64,000 nucleotides of DNA from Talinum fruticosum (lineage: Eukaryota; Streptophyta; Magnoliopsida; Caryophyllales; Talinaceae): the NCBI GenBank assembly GCA_021018815.1, contig JAITYX010000046.1, positions 1,330,001 through 1,394,000 of the forward strand. Reading direction: 5' to 3'. Shown piece after piece: positions 10,622-21,376 of the stretch. How positions within the stretch are numbered: the stretch's first letter is position 1; each line of letters begins with the position of its first letter. The notes beneath the pieces are model-generated. The model saw nothing but the letters and a program-made list of their open reading frames with translations, was not told where the DNA came from and ran no database searches. The translations under genes were made by a program, and so were the position numbers.

Positions 10622-12081
10622 TCTAAATCTAAATCATTCGAGTACTACATTCGAGATATAAACCTCATCTCTTTTAAGTTTTGATTACAAGTTATTACGG
10701 GTGATATAGAAACTCCTGTATAAGTTTTTATTTGTTTCTCACTGACTTAGAAAACACATTCTCATATATCTTTTGCATTAGTGTTTCGACTCACTCGAGA
10801 CGAGCACTCGGATCTATAGCATGTTCAAATAATTTCTCTAACACTTTTATTCAAAGTTCGACTTTACATTTCAATGCAAAGTGAATTACAACATTAATTC
10901 TTCTTTCTAAGTCGGTTTGTTTGTTTGAGAAATATTTGTCCAAATTAAGTCTTTATACTCTAATGTTTTTACTCTTTCTAACTTGATCTTTCTTAGGATC
11001 GACTCTTATGGAATTTGAGTATATTGAATATTAGACTCGAGAAAATTCCACTCTTCTAGGCCTAAGATAATTATGCACTTAATTTTCTTAATTAAATTAT
11101 TATCCGTGCCTAATCTTGGACCAAGGTATTTTATACTTTGAGAACTAAAGTGGTTTACTTTTGTAGGTTATCCAAACGAGGCTATCTATTTTTTGAATTA
11201 CAAAAGTAGCTGGGATCAAGTCGTCAATCACCAGCAGACAAGGCTTATCTACTTTTAAATAAGGCTCGGACACCGTGTCGGGATTGTCTGTTTCCAAAAT
11301 TGGAAAACTTCAACGCTAAGCTCAACGGTGGTTTCCACCTTGCTTTTCGGACATCATTAGTTGGCTGGAGCACCTTTAGGAGCCAAGAGCCATTGCACAA
11401 CGTTCACATATCAACGGATCTTTTCTAAGCGGCGAGAGGGGTCATTACAACGACCGATAAAGACTTCGTTCAGAACCAAGACACAACGGTCACTTTGCTT
11501 GGTCATAAATAGAAGCCACTTCACAAGATTAGAAGATTGCTTAACACATTTGCTTGAAACTATATCTCTTAGTACAATACTCATTCAATCTTTTTCTTAC
11601 AATGCCAAGTTTGTACTAAATACTTTTCGAGTTGTAAAGTCTTGTAATCGAGTCACATACTTTTCTTACTTTCGAGTAAGGTCCCTTGACTAAGTCTGTA
11701 AGGGTTATCTCAGCTCGGTTGTCCCTAGCTGTAAAGATTACCTTAGTTAGGAAGTACTAGATCGAGATAAGGGAACTTCGAGTCTAGGAAAACTTTGTAA
11801 GGAATTGTCTAAGGGAGCAATTCTAGTTGAGTCAATCCGTTGTATTTTAAGGAGTCAAAATAGTGTATTTGACTTGGTGGTTGGACTAGCACTGTCCGTG
11901 GTTTCCTACCCCAGGAGAGTTTCCACGTATTTACGAGTGTATACTTTTCTCGGTCGAATCTACACTCGGATTCTGCTGTTTATCCTTTTCAAGCTTAAAT
12001 TCTCTAAGTTTGTTAAAATGTCCTCATCACCCTATTCACTCCCATCTAGGGTGACTTAAATTCTCCAAGAGCAAACTTTGA
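10622..12081 (+). repeat. 5' LTR of element B, first bases lost
   Basis: It aligns from CTCTAAATCTAAATC with base 13 or so of the 3' LTR (21377). A TATA-like CATAAATAGA lies at 11505-11514, AACGG cores lie upstream, and the end is CAAACTTTGA beside the PBS. Three ORFs read through it (for example 11361-11693, 11805-12059) only by chance. Confidence 0.85.
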
Positions 12082-12083
12082 AT

Positions 12084-12095
12084 TGGTATCGAGCC
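12084..12095 (+). promoter_or_regulatory. Primer binding site of element B
   Basis: TGGTATCGAGCC stands where the initiator-tRNA-Met site TGGTATCAGAGCC is expected; the only change is CAGAG contracted to CGAG. It starts two bases after the LTR. The same contracted form occurs independently in element F. Confidence 0.8.
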
Positions 12096-12140
12096 TAGCC
12101 TTTTAAAAAGGATCTAACAATCCAAAGGTCTAAAGATCAG

Positions 12141-15100
12141 ATGGCTCATAACATCGGAGAGTTCGATGAAGGAAGATCTTCCACCAGACCACCAAAGTTC
12201 AAAGGATCAAACTTTGTGCATTGAAAGAAGCTAATGGAATGCTTTCTACTTGGACAACGATGAAGATCTTTGGAACATCATCCAAGAAGGCAATTACATT
12301 CCAGTAAAGATAGAAGGTACAAGATCCGTGCCTAAAGAAAAGTTCGAGTACACCAATGAGGAGTCGGAGAAGTTTAGAAAGAACTTCAAAGCGATGAACA
12401 TTATGATGTGTGCTATCAGCTCGGAAGAGTACAACAGAGTGTCAACTCTGTTACATAGCTAAAGACGTGTGGGACACTCTTGTCAACACATATGAAGGTA
12501 CAAGCCAAGTGAAACAGGCGAAGATAAGTCAATATCTTCACAAATACGAGCTTTTCCAGATGGAGCAAGAATAAATCATCACTCGGATGTTTATACGCTT
12601 CACCGAGATTACAAACAATCTCAAATTTCGGGTAGAAAGATTTCCCATGAAGAAATATGTAGAAAAATTCTAAGGAATCTACCAAAGAGAAGATGGGGTC
12701 CCAAGGTGACAGCCATAGAGGAAGCTCGGAACCTCTCTCAACTAAAGCTAGACGAACCGATTGGGAAGGCTGCTTACCCATGAAATTCACGTGGAAGAAG
12801 AGGATGCCGAGGTCGGCACCAAAAAGAACATTGCGCTGAAAGCCTCGGAAAGCGAGAGGGAAAGTCCGAGTTCTTCGGACTCGGAAGAAGATCCAATGGC
12901 ACTCATTGGTTGAGGCTTCAAAAGGATGATGAAACACAAGAAATAGGAAAAGAGGCTAATGGAAGAGTTCTACAAGAAGGATAAAAAGGACGAGAAAAGG
13001 TAAATACTCTTCTCCTTCAAAGTTATCTTTAACTAAGAACTCTGGTTTTGAATGTGGCAGCAAAGATCATATAGTCAAGGACTGTCCAAGGAGAAAGAAG
13101 GATAGAAATAAGAAGAAGGCTATGATGGCCACATAGAGTGATGAAGACTCATCTGAAGAAGATGAAGATTCCGATGACTCAAAGTGTCCGATGGTACTAA
13201 CGGACTCGGAAGGCTGAATCCGAGTCGGACTCTAACAACTCGGACAATCTGTCGAGACAAGTCCTCGGGAGGTAATTGAATACTTTCTCAAGTTCTCCAA
13301 AGTTGATTTGGCTAAACATATTTATACTTTGGAAGAAAAGTCCAATTCTAATTCTTCTTAGTTCAAAGAACAACTTGTGTCTCTTACTTCGAGAGCAACT
13401 TGTTTGAAAAATGAATTGGAAAAGCCGAGACTAACTCCGAAAGAACTCAAGACTAGTACTCAAACTAATGAGACTGACTTTGAGTCACTTAGAAGAGAAA
13501 ATGAGCATCTGAAAAGAAAGCTCAATGAGTCTCAAGAGCTTGTTTTGAAATTTACTCAAGGTCACTAAAACCTTGACCTACTTTCGAGCTTTCAATGTGT
13601 CTCCTTCGGGAAAGAAGGACTTGGTTTTAATGAAAAGAAGGAATCTAATTCCTACTCAAATCTTTTAAAAAGGATTCCAGAATTGTGAAGTTCAGGAAGG
13701 CTGAGCATGGTCCTATTCATAAGAATGAAAGGAGGACTGAGCTCAAACAAGTTTACAAGAGAAAACCATCTCCACCTGTTTATAAAAGAAAAAATTTTCA
13801 AAAGAAAGAGACACGAGACTCAATTCTCTAGAAAGAAGACACAAAATCAGACTAAACCCAAAGTCATTCAAATCTGGGTTCCCAAGAGTCTTCTTCCTCA
13901 GAAAAGGACCATAGTAAAGGGAGTTAGTGGGTTCGTTAGAGGAAGTGAGAAGGGTTAGTGTGTTTCGACTTGCGGGTAACTCGGAAAAGGATGAAAGGTC
14001 ATTAGTACTTAGACAGTGGGTGCTCACGCCACATGTCGGGAGATTCAAGACTCTTTTCCGAGTTAGAGGATTACAAAGGAGGCAAAGTCACTTTTGGAGA
14101 TGACGAGTAAGGCAAAGATAGTTGGAATTGGCAAGATTGGGAAAGGAGACAACTTGGTCGGCCCAGTCTATCCTGTGAAGGGATTGAAGTACAATTTGCT
14201 CAGCATCTCTCAATTATGTGACAAAGGTCAAGAGGTAAGATTCACTCGGACCAATTGTTATATTTTTGATGCAAACAAAGAGACTAAGCTCTCTAGTAAG
14301 AGATCAGGTAATACTTATACTATTCCTCTTTCGATCCAAGTTAGAATTTATCTTGTTTAAAAGCATCATTGCATGATGATTCTTGGACATGGCATCGTAG
14401 ACTAGGTCATGTTAGCATGTATACTATCAAAAAGCTTGCATCTCATGGTTAAGGGTTTACCTAACTGTGCATTTAAGAAAGATAAAATCTATGAAGCATG
14501 CACAAAAGGAAACAGGTCAGATCATCCTCCAAACCTCTCAAAGCTGTTTCCACATCCAAAGTACTTGAATTAGGTCATATGGATTTATGTGGTGAAATAT
14601 CCGTAAAGAGTCTCGGAGGTAAATCATATGTACTTGTGATTGTTGATGACTACTCATGATTTACCTAGGTTTGTTTTCTCAAGAACAAAAATGAAGCTTT
14701 CAAAAAGTTCAGCAAGCTCTGCAGGAAAATTCAAGTAGAGTCTCGGACTCGGATTAGAAGTATTCGAACCGACCATGGAAGGGAGTTCGACTACTTAAAA
14801 TTTACAAATTTCTGCGACAAGAATGGTATCTCTCATAACTTCTCAGCACCCGGAACCCCTCAATAGAACGGGGTAGTGAGGAGAAAGAACCGAACTCTTG
14901 AAGAAATAGGAAGGACAATGATGATTGAACATGATCTACCTTACTATTTACGGGTTGAGGCGATCAACACAGACAAACTACACACTTAAAAGATACCTCA
15001 TCAAACCCATCTTAAAGAAAACTCCATACGAGCTTTGCATGGCCTCCACCCATTTAAGTTCATTTAGGGTCTCTAGTGCATTTCTAGGTTCGGTTAATGA

Positions 15101-17152
15101 TATGAATGCAGTGAATGCACATAGATTTTGTAAAAGAAGAGCGAGTTCTTACTCCACTTGTTGATGTCGAGACAAAATGTTCTCGAGTGGGTGACTCGAA
15201 GCATATTTGAATGCTCTACTTGTTCTCTGGTTTACCAAGTTTGTTGGTTGTACCGGTTGATCTTCGATAGTCTAAGCTTGTTGAGTTTTCTCATCTGCTT
15301 GTCCTTCACCATTCCGAGTTGGATCTTGAGCTGGTTCGATCCGAGTCATGATATTACGAGCCGCCTCATTCTAAGTTGCTTTCTTTTGACTTTGTCCGAG
15401 CTCGGCTTCAGCAAGATCATCATCATCTCGACTGAGTTTCAGATCCGAGAAGGTTGATTCACTTGTTTTTCCCTGATCAATCTCATCAAACACAACGTGG
15501 ATACTTTCTTCCACTTTGTTAGTTCTTTTATTAAAAACACGATATGCTTTACTTGTGAGATGAGTAACCCGGAAAGATACCTTCATCTAACTAAGCATCA
15601 AACTTGGTCAGGTGATCCTTACCATTGTTGTCAACAAAGCACTTACATCCGAAGGGTTTGAAATATGAAATATTAGGCCTCTTTAAAGAACTTAATCAAT
15701 TTGAGAGAAACCAAGTCCGGACTTTGACCAAATGACCTTCTCACCACCCAGTTATAGGAACCAAATGGGTTTTCAAGAACAAACTGGATGAGGATGGGTT
15801 GGTTATCGGAAATAAGGCTAGACTTGTGGCTCAAGGTTACAATCAAGAAGAAGGGATTGATTGTGAGGAAACCTTCGTACTGTTGCTAGAATTGAAGCAA
15901 TTAGAATCCTCTTAGCATTTGCATCAAGCATGAATAATAAATTGTATCAAATGGATGTCAAATGTTCTTTTCTAAATGGTTTCATTCAAGAGGAAGTCTA
16001 TATTGAGCAACCCCTTGGATTTGAAAACTCATAATTTACAAATCATGTTTTCAAATTGCAAAAGGCTCTTTATGGTCTTAAACAAGCTCCAAGAGCTTGG
16101 TATGAAAGACTCGAGTAGTTTCTTACAAAGAATGATTTCAAAAGAGGTCAGATTGACAAAACTCTTTTTATAAAAACCAAGGGGAGAGACTTTCTTATTG
16201 CTCATATTTATGTTGATGATATAATTTTTGGAGCTACTAATGAAAATCTCTGTCGAGAATTTTCTAAGTTGATCGGACAGGAATTCCAAATGAGCATGAT
16301 GGGAGAGCTTAATTTCTTTCTTTGTCTGCAAATCAGACAAGATAAAGATGGAATCTATGTCCATCAATCCAAGTATACCAAGGAATTGCTAAAGAAGTAC
16401 AAGCTTCAAGATGTGAAACATACAGCAACACCCATGAGTAGCATCATGAAACCGGACTCGGACGAAAAAGGTAAAGCAGTTGATCGAAACTCTATCAAGG
16501 TATGATTGGATCTCTACTATATCTCATATCCGTTAGGCCGGACATTTTGTTTAGTGTATGTCTGTGTGCAAGATTTCGAGCTAATCCAAAAGAATCACAT
16601 CTCACTGCGGTGAAGAGAATTTTCGAGATATCTTGCAGGGACTCGGAATCTTGGTCTATGGTTCTCAAGAGACTCGGAACTTACCCTCACTTCATATTCA
16701 GATGTTGATTACACTAGATACAAGGTTGATAGAAAGAGCATATCAGGAGCATGCCGGTTTCTAGGTCAATCCCTTATATCTTGGCACTCAAAGAAGCGAG
16801 AACTCGGTTGCTCTATCAATCTGCTGAAGCTAAGTACATTACAGCTGGAGCGTCGTTGTACTCAAATTCTATAGATCAAGCAACACTTGAAGCATCTTGG
16901 ACTTTCATTCAAATCTATCTCAATCAAGTGTGATAATCGAGTGCAATCACCATCACTAAGAATCCAGTTCAACACTTAAAGACAAACCATATTGAGGTCG
17001 AGTATCATTTTCCGAGAGACCTTTATGAGAAAGGTGATATTGAACTTGAATTCATTTCTACAAAATTTCAGTTAGTTGATGTTTTCACTAAGCCACTTAG
17101 TGAGGATTAGTTTTGCTTTATTAGGAATGAGCTTGGAATGATTAATGCATGA
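12141..17152 (+). pseudogene. gag-pol of element B (full length, frameshifted)
   Basis: The ATG at 12141 reads MAHNIGEFDEGRSSTRPPKF, then TGA replaces the Trp of 'FVHW'. Gag includes the knuckle at 13044-13085 with its first Cys changed to Gly, and a coiled-coil tail (13377-13560, heptad-like 'LRRENEHLKRKL'). Protease DSG is at 14012-14020. Integrase has the HRRLGH zinc region near 14395, catalytic Asp codons at 14582 and 14771 (63 residues apart), and Arg in place of Glu at 14879. RT has YVDD at 16209-16220. RNase H follows, ending ELGMINA and TGA at 17150-17152. PR-IN-RT-RH order is diagnostic of copia. At least ten stops or shifts are present, so it is not functional as read. Confidence 0.85.
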
Positions 17153-17227
17153 TTATGTGATTTTCTAAGTGAAATTGTCTTGCATGATTATGTGTTATAG
17201 GTTTTCTTTCTTTTCCTTAATAATAAT

Positions 17228-18777
17228 TGAAGACTCGGACTTTACATCTCCCTTTCTGAGTTACTGTCTAGGGAATCAGGTATAAGACCTTCTTACTTAC
17301 AAAGTTTTGATTCTAAGTCATTCCTTATGTCTTAGAAACTTTTACGAGTGATATAGTACTTTTTCTAAGTGTTATAGAATCTATCTCACGGATTTTTGCA
17401 TGACTCTACGTGACTCGAAATCATCTCTATATGGTTCACTCGGTTCCGAGTCACTTAACACTTAGACATATCGCATGATTCAAACAATATCTTTTCGCGG
17501 TCCGACTCCGGTATTTCAGTTTGAATTATGCTTAGTCTAGATCAAGTCTGTTTGCTCCGATATTTCATATTTGACTTGATTCACTTTTAGACTGACCCAG
17601 TGGAATTTTGAGTATCATGAATATTAGGCTCGGAAAATTCCATTCCTTTTCCGACTCGGATAATCAGTAAATTAATTATCTTAATTATATCATTATTTGT
17701 GTCTAATCTTGGACCAAAGTATTTTATACTTTGAGAACCAAATTGATTTACTTTTGTAGGTGATTCAAACAAGGCTATCATATATTTGAAATACAAAAGT
17801 AACCGGCTTCAAAACGTCAAATCACCAGCAGACAAGGCTTTTTCCACTACCGACCTAGCCTCGGACATCGTGTCGGGCTTGTCTGTTTCAGAAATGGAAA
17901 TCGCAACGCTAAGCTCAACGGTGGTTTCCACCTTACTTTTGAAGACACCGCCAGTGGTTTTAGGCACTTCCAAGGAAGACAAGAGCCGTTCTATAATGTT
18001 CACATATCAACGGATATTTTCTTAGTGACTCGGAAAATCCTACCCAACGATCATAAAGGAACTTCCGGTCGGAAGATGGACACAACGGCTAAGCTGCTTG
18101 GTCATCTATAAAAGGATGCCAACTCTCAAGACTTGAAGATTGCCGAACCTATTGTTAATACACATACTTGATCGAAGTCTTTGTATTCATTCTCAATCTT
18201 CTACTTACAACTCCCACTCTATAATTCATTATATTCCGAGTTGTAAGGTCTTCTACTTAGTTACAAACACTATCTTTCTTACTCTCTAAGCAAGGTCCCT
18301 TTACTGAGTTGTAAGGGTTAACTCAGCTCGGTTGTCCCTAGCTAGAAGGGTTATCTCGGTTAGGAAGTACTAGATTAGATAAGGGAATTTCGAGTCTAGG
18401 AAAACTTGTAAAGAGTTGTCTAAGGGAACAACTTGGGGTTCGGTCAGTCTACCGTATTTTATGGACTCAAAATAGTGGATTTGACTTCGTGCTTGGATTA
18501 GCACGGTCCGTGGTTTTCTACGCCTAGGAGGGTTTCCACGTACTTTCTGTATCTTCACTTTTTGAGTACATTCTAGACTCAAACAAACTCAAAGTTTTAG
18601 CTTAATTTGCTTCTTTACTCTTCTCTGTGTTTTGAGTTCATACTTTTCGACCTCAATATAGACTCGGAATCTACATTTGTTTGCACCTTGTTCAACGAGT
18701 TTGATTTTAAGAAAAATCTTCCACCACCCTATTCACCCCCTCTAGGGTGACTTAGTCTCTCCCTGAGCAAACCATCA
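17228..18777 (+). repeat. Solo Sirevirus LTR nested in element B
   Basis: A complete 1550-bp LTR starts TGAAGACTCGG at 17228 and ends GCAAACCATCA at 18777, with no PBS, gag or polypurine tract attached. It is flanked by ATAAT (17223-17227) and ACAAT (18778-18782), a 5-bp target duplication with one mismatch. Joining the flanks gives a continuous match to the post-pol spacer of element A (AATAATAATT-GTTCAG). TATA box CTATAAAAGG is at 18107-18115. It arose by LTR-LTR recombination of a full insertion. 17153-17227 is the first part of B's post-pol spacer. Confidence 0.85.
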
Positions 18778-19019
18778 ACAATTGGTTCAGTTGACCAAGT
18801 GAAACTGAGCTAGGAGTTATTATGTGTTTGTGTTTTCTCGTTACTCATAAACCATACTGAGTCAAACTCGGTTTTGAACAAATTGGACATCAAACTTACG
18901 TAATCATCTCTACATAAGTGCAGAATTTTAGAAATTTCTTTTAAAATTTCTCTTTCTCTCTCTCTCTACCGCGCACATCAATCAAAGAACTAGCCATTGG
19001 GAGAAAATCACTGGAATTC

Positions 19020-19116
19020 TAACCGTTGGAGAGCGGAAACGTCACACTGTTTGAGGCGACCGTTCGAGGTTTAGGTCGGACTGAACATCGAAGCACATTC
19101 CTTTTCGCTATGAATA
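19020..19116 (+). promoter_or_regulatory. Putative internal promoter of ORF3 (element B), TATA box mutated
   Basis: 19020-19030 on the minus strand reads TCCAACGGTTA, an exact MSA-type site. 19106-19116 reads CGCTATGAATAGC, where the other copies have a proper TATAAATAGC on the coding strand. A CT-rich leader with long (CT)n tracts (19199-19262) leads to the ATG. 18783-19019 is ordinary post-pol spacer shared with the other copies. Confidence 0.45.
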
Positions 19117-19203
19117 GCATCCCTTTACCTCCGTTTCGCTACTTACTCTCTGCTCACTTACTATCGTGCTTACTACTCCCACTCTCGAAGCTCTCGGTAC
19201 TCA

Positions 19204-19234
<31 letters not shown>

Positions 19235-19278
19235 CCCTTCGAGTTCACTCTCTCTCTCTCACTCTAAAATCTTCAGCC

Positions 19279-21018
19279 ATGCCTAAAAGAGGTTCAGCCT
19301 AAGATTTTCTAGGGTCTGCGACCAAGAAACCTCACACCAAACAACCACAAGAGGGTACCTCTTACCCCTTGAAAGTGTTCGTCACCCAACACCTCACTTT
19401 GGATGACAAGTTCTTCCCAACTACATCGTTTTCGTGGTTGGCTCACATCAAAACCACTGGAGTCTACAACATTCTATGCTTCGGTGAGTTCAAATACCTA
19501 GAACTCATTGCCGGGTTCTATTCTAACCTATCTTACTTTGAGGTAGTCATTACCTCACGAGTCCGGGACACGGTTGTTCGTATCAACCTTTCCCTCCCTC
19601 ACCAAATCTTCAAAGTTTCCTCTCTTTTCTTGAACCGCAATCTCATCCCTTTCAATGAGATTGTCAATGAGTTTTTCAAGAAATATGCCAAGGAGGTCCT
19701 TGAGTCACGCAAAAACTTTTACGTGACTCGGATGAGGACTCGAGGCTAGATTGCTTTGCTTTCTTCTTATGAGAACCTTCTACTCTCATCACTCGAGCAA
19801 AGAGAATCCTAATTCTAATATTCTCAAAGCTCTGTTTGATATCCTCGAGGGCTATGATGTCGACCTCTTCCCACCCATCCTTGAGAAAATGGCTACTATG
19901 ACAGTTCAATCCAAAAATCCTCTCCCTTCCCCTTCGGAGCCCTTCTAACTGTTATCTTTAAGTAGTTTAAGGTTCCCACCCCTCGGACCCAAACGCGGTG
20001 TTTGATGCTACCATAGTAGTGGGCGGGAAGGAATTTCCGGAATATGGGTACCAGGAAATCAAGCCTAGTGTCCGGGTTCATGGGTCAAAATTAAAGCCCC
20101 CTTCACCCCTCCTCGGACTCGGACTCGGACTCCCTAGCTTTCCCTCCTCCACCTGGTGGTGTATCCACCTCGGAACCACCTTCTGCAGCAATTGCTGCTT
20201 TGTCTACTATTTTGGTAGACAAACTCTCCTCGATGACCGAAGAATTTCGGGGCACTCTCCGTTCCTTCAAAACGTCCTTCGAGTATGGTCATCAACTAGA
20301 AGACGGCTCGGTCTCGAATCCTGGAGCACTAGGATCCGCTCCTCGAGATGAAGGGACTAATCAAGGAGCAACAAGAGCAACTTCAACCCCTCCAAGAAAG
20401 GAGATATAAGGTTTCTCAGGACCCGAAAGCTCGGACACTTCGAGGAGTCCTCGAGCCCAACCAAGTCCCCCTCCACGAGAGGCGAAAAAGACGAAGAAGT
20501 TGCGGCTAAAGCGGCTCAGCCTGAGGATAAGGAGGAAGAGAATGAAGAGGAGAAGGAGGAAACAGAAGAAGAGAAGGAGGAAGTCGCTCGGCAAGAGGGA
20601 CAAGGTGCTTGAAGTCCCCGAACCGGAGTTGATTAGCTCGGATAGCATTCCGAGTGGGTTAGAGGACCCTACGGACGTTGGTTAGTCCACGAGTGGTTAA
20701 AACTAAAGAAGCACCTCCCTTCGCGGTATTCCAGGAGGATGAGCCAAAGGATGACTTAGTTCAGGTCGGTCGGCCAAAGCCGAGCCGCTACCGATATCCC
20801 GGTGCTGCCGCCGCCACGATCTTCAACGTCATCACAAGCCTACCAGTGCTGGCACACTTGCTCGCTCATCCACCTCAGCACCTCAGCACCCCCAGCACCC
20901 CTGTCTTAATTTCTTTTCTTTAGTTTTTATCTTTTTGTCCAACATCAACTGTATCTTTTGATGCTTTCTTCCCTATTTTTGTTTTTTTTTTTGGTGAAAT
21001 GCAAGGGGAGAAAAATAG
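19279..21018 (+). pseudogene. ORF3 of element B
   Basis: The ATG at 19279 opens MPKRGSA then TAA, where other copies have H-S/P-DFLGS. The next block (19369-19749) is open for 126 codons and carries VTQHLTLDDKFFPTT, FSWLAHIKTTGVYN and a FYSNL...VITSRVRD motif. An ILEGYDVDLFPPILEKM block follows near 19840, then Ser/Pro-rich sequence with repeated (SD) near 20110. A Glu/Lys-rich segment follows at 20480-20610 in the correct frame (the Arg-rich reading of the same bases is a shadow). The end is a hydrophobic tail and a stop at 21016-21018 inside a polypurine tract. About 580 codons, like the other copies. Sirevirus envelope-like position; N-terminal KKPH/KKPRTK could be a nuclear signal. Function unknown. 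Confidence 0.7.
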
Positions 21019-21376
21019 AAAAATTGATGTTGTTATGTTTAGGGGAGCTCACCCTCTTTTTGTATTTTTTTCGTGTATATATGAATGAACTTTCCTTCTT
21101 TGAGCAGAATCATTTCGAGTTAACTCTTTCGAGTCGATCTCTTATGTTATTACTTTTACGCTCCGATATATCTATTCATATTCTTGGTAAATGTGTTATC
21201 CGCATAAATGTTCTAAGTAGTGATAGTATCTCGCAATGCCTTTATCCGAGTATGAAATACTTCACTTACTACTTCTTAATCTGATATGTTCTAGTTAGTG
21301 AGAATGAAAACTCATGTTTTACACTAATAAAGTTTCTATCTCGAGTGTGGAATGCCTTTCATCAAAAAGGGGAGAT
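21001..21376 (+). promoter_or_regulatory. Three polypurine tracts and 3' noncoding region of element B
   Basis: GCAAGGGGAGAAAAA at 21001-21015 overlaps the ORF3 stop. GTTTAGGGGAG is at 21037-21047. AAAAAGGGGAGAT at 21364-21376 is directly followed by the 3' LTR. The last is the canonical plus-strand primer; the others are extra tracts as known for Sireviruses. The stretch between 21048 and 21363 is AT-rich with nothing else seen. Confidence 0.75.

Noticed and set aside
19199..19262. (CT)n tracts considered as a microsatellite feature of interest
   Set aside because: The CT-rich leader is present before ORF3 in every copy; only the run length is expanded here.
20500..20685. Arg/Lys-rich ORF of 61 codons, looks like a basic nuclear protein
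   Set aside because: It is a shadow frame of the Glu/Lys-rich ORF3 segment; the acidic frame is shared with element A and fits the flanking ORF3 blocks.
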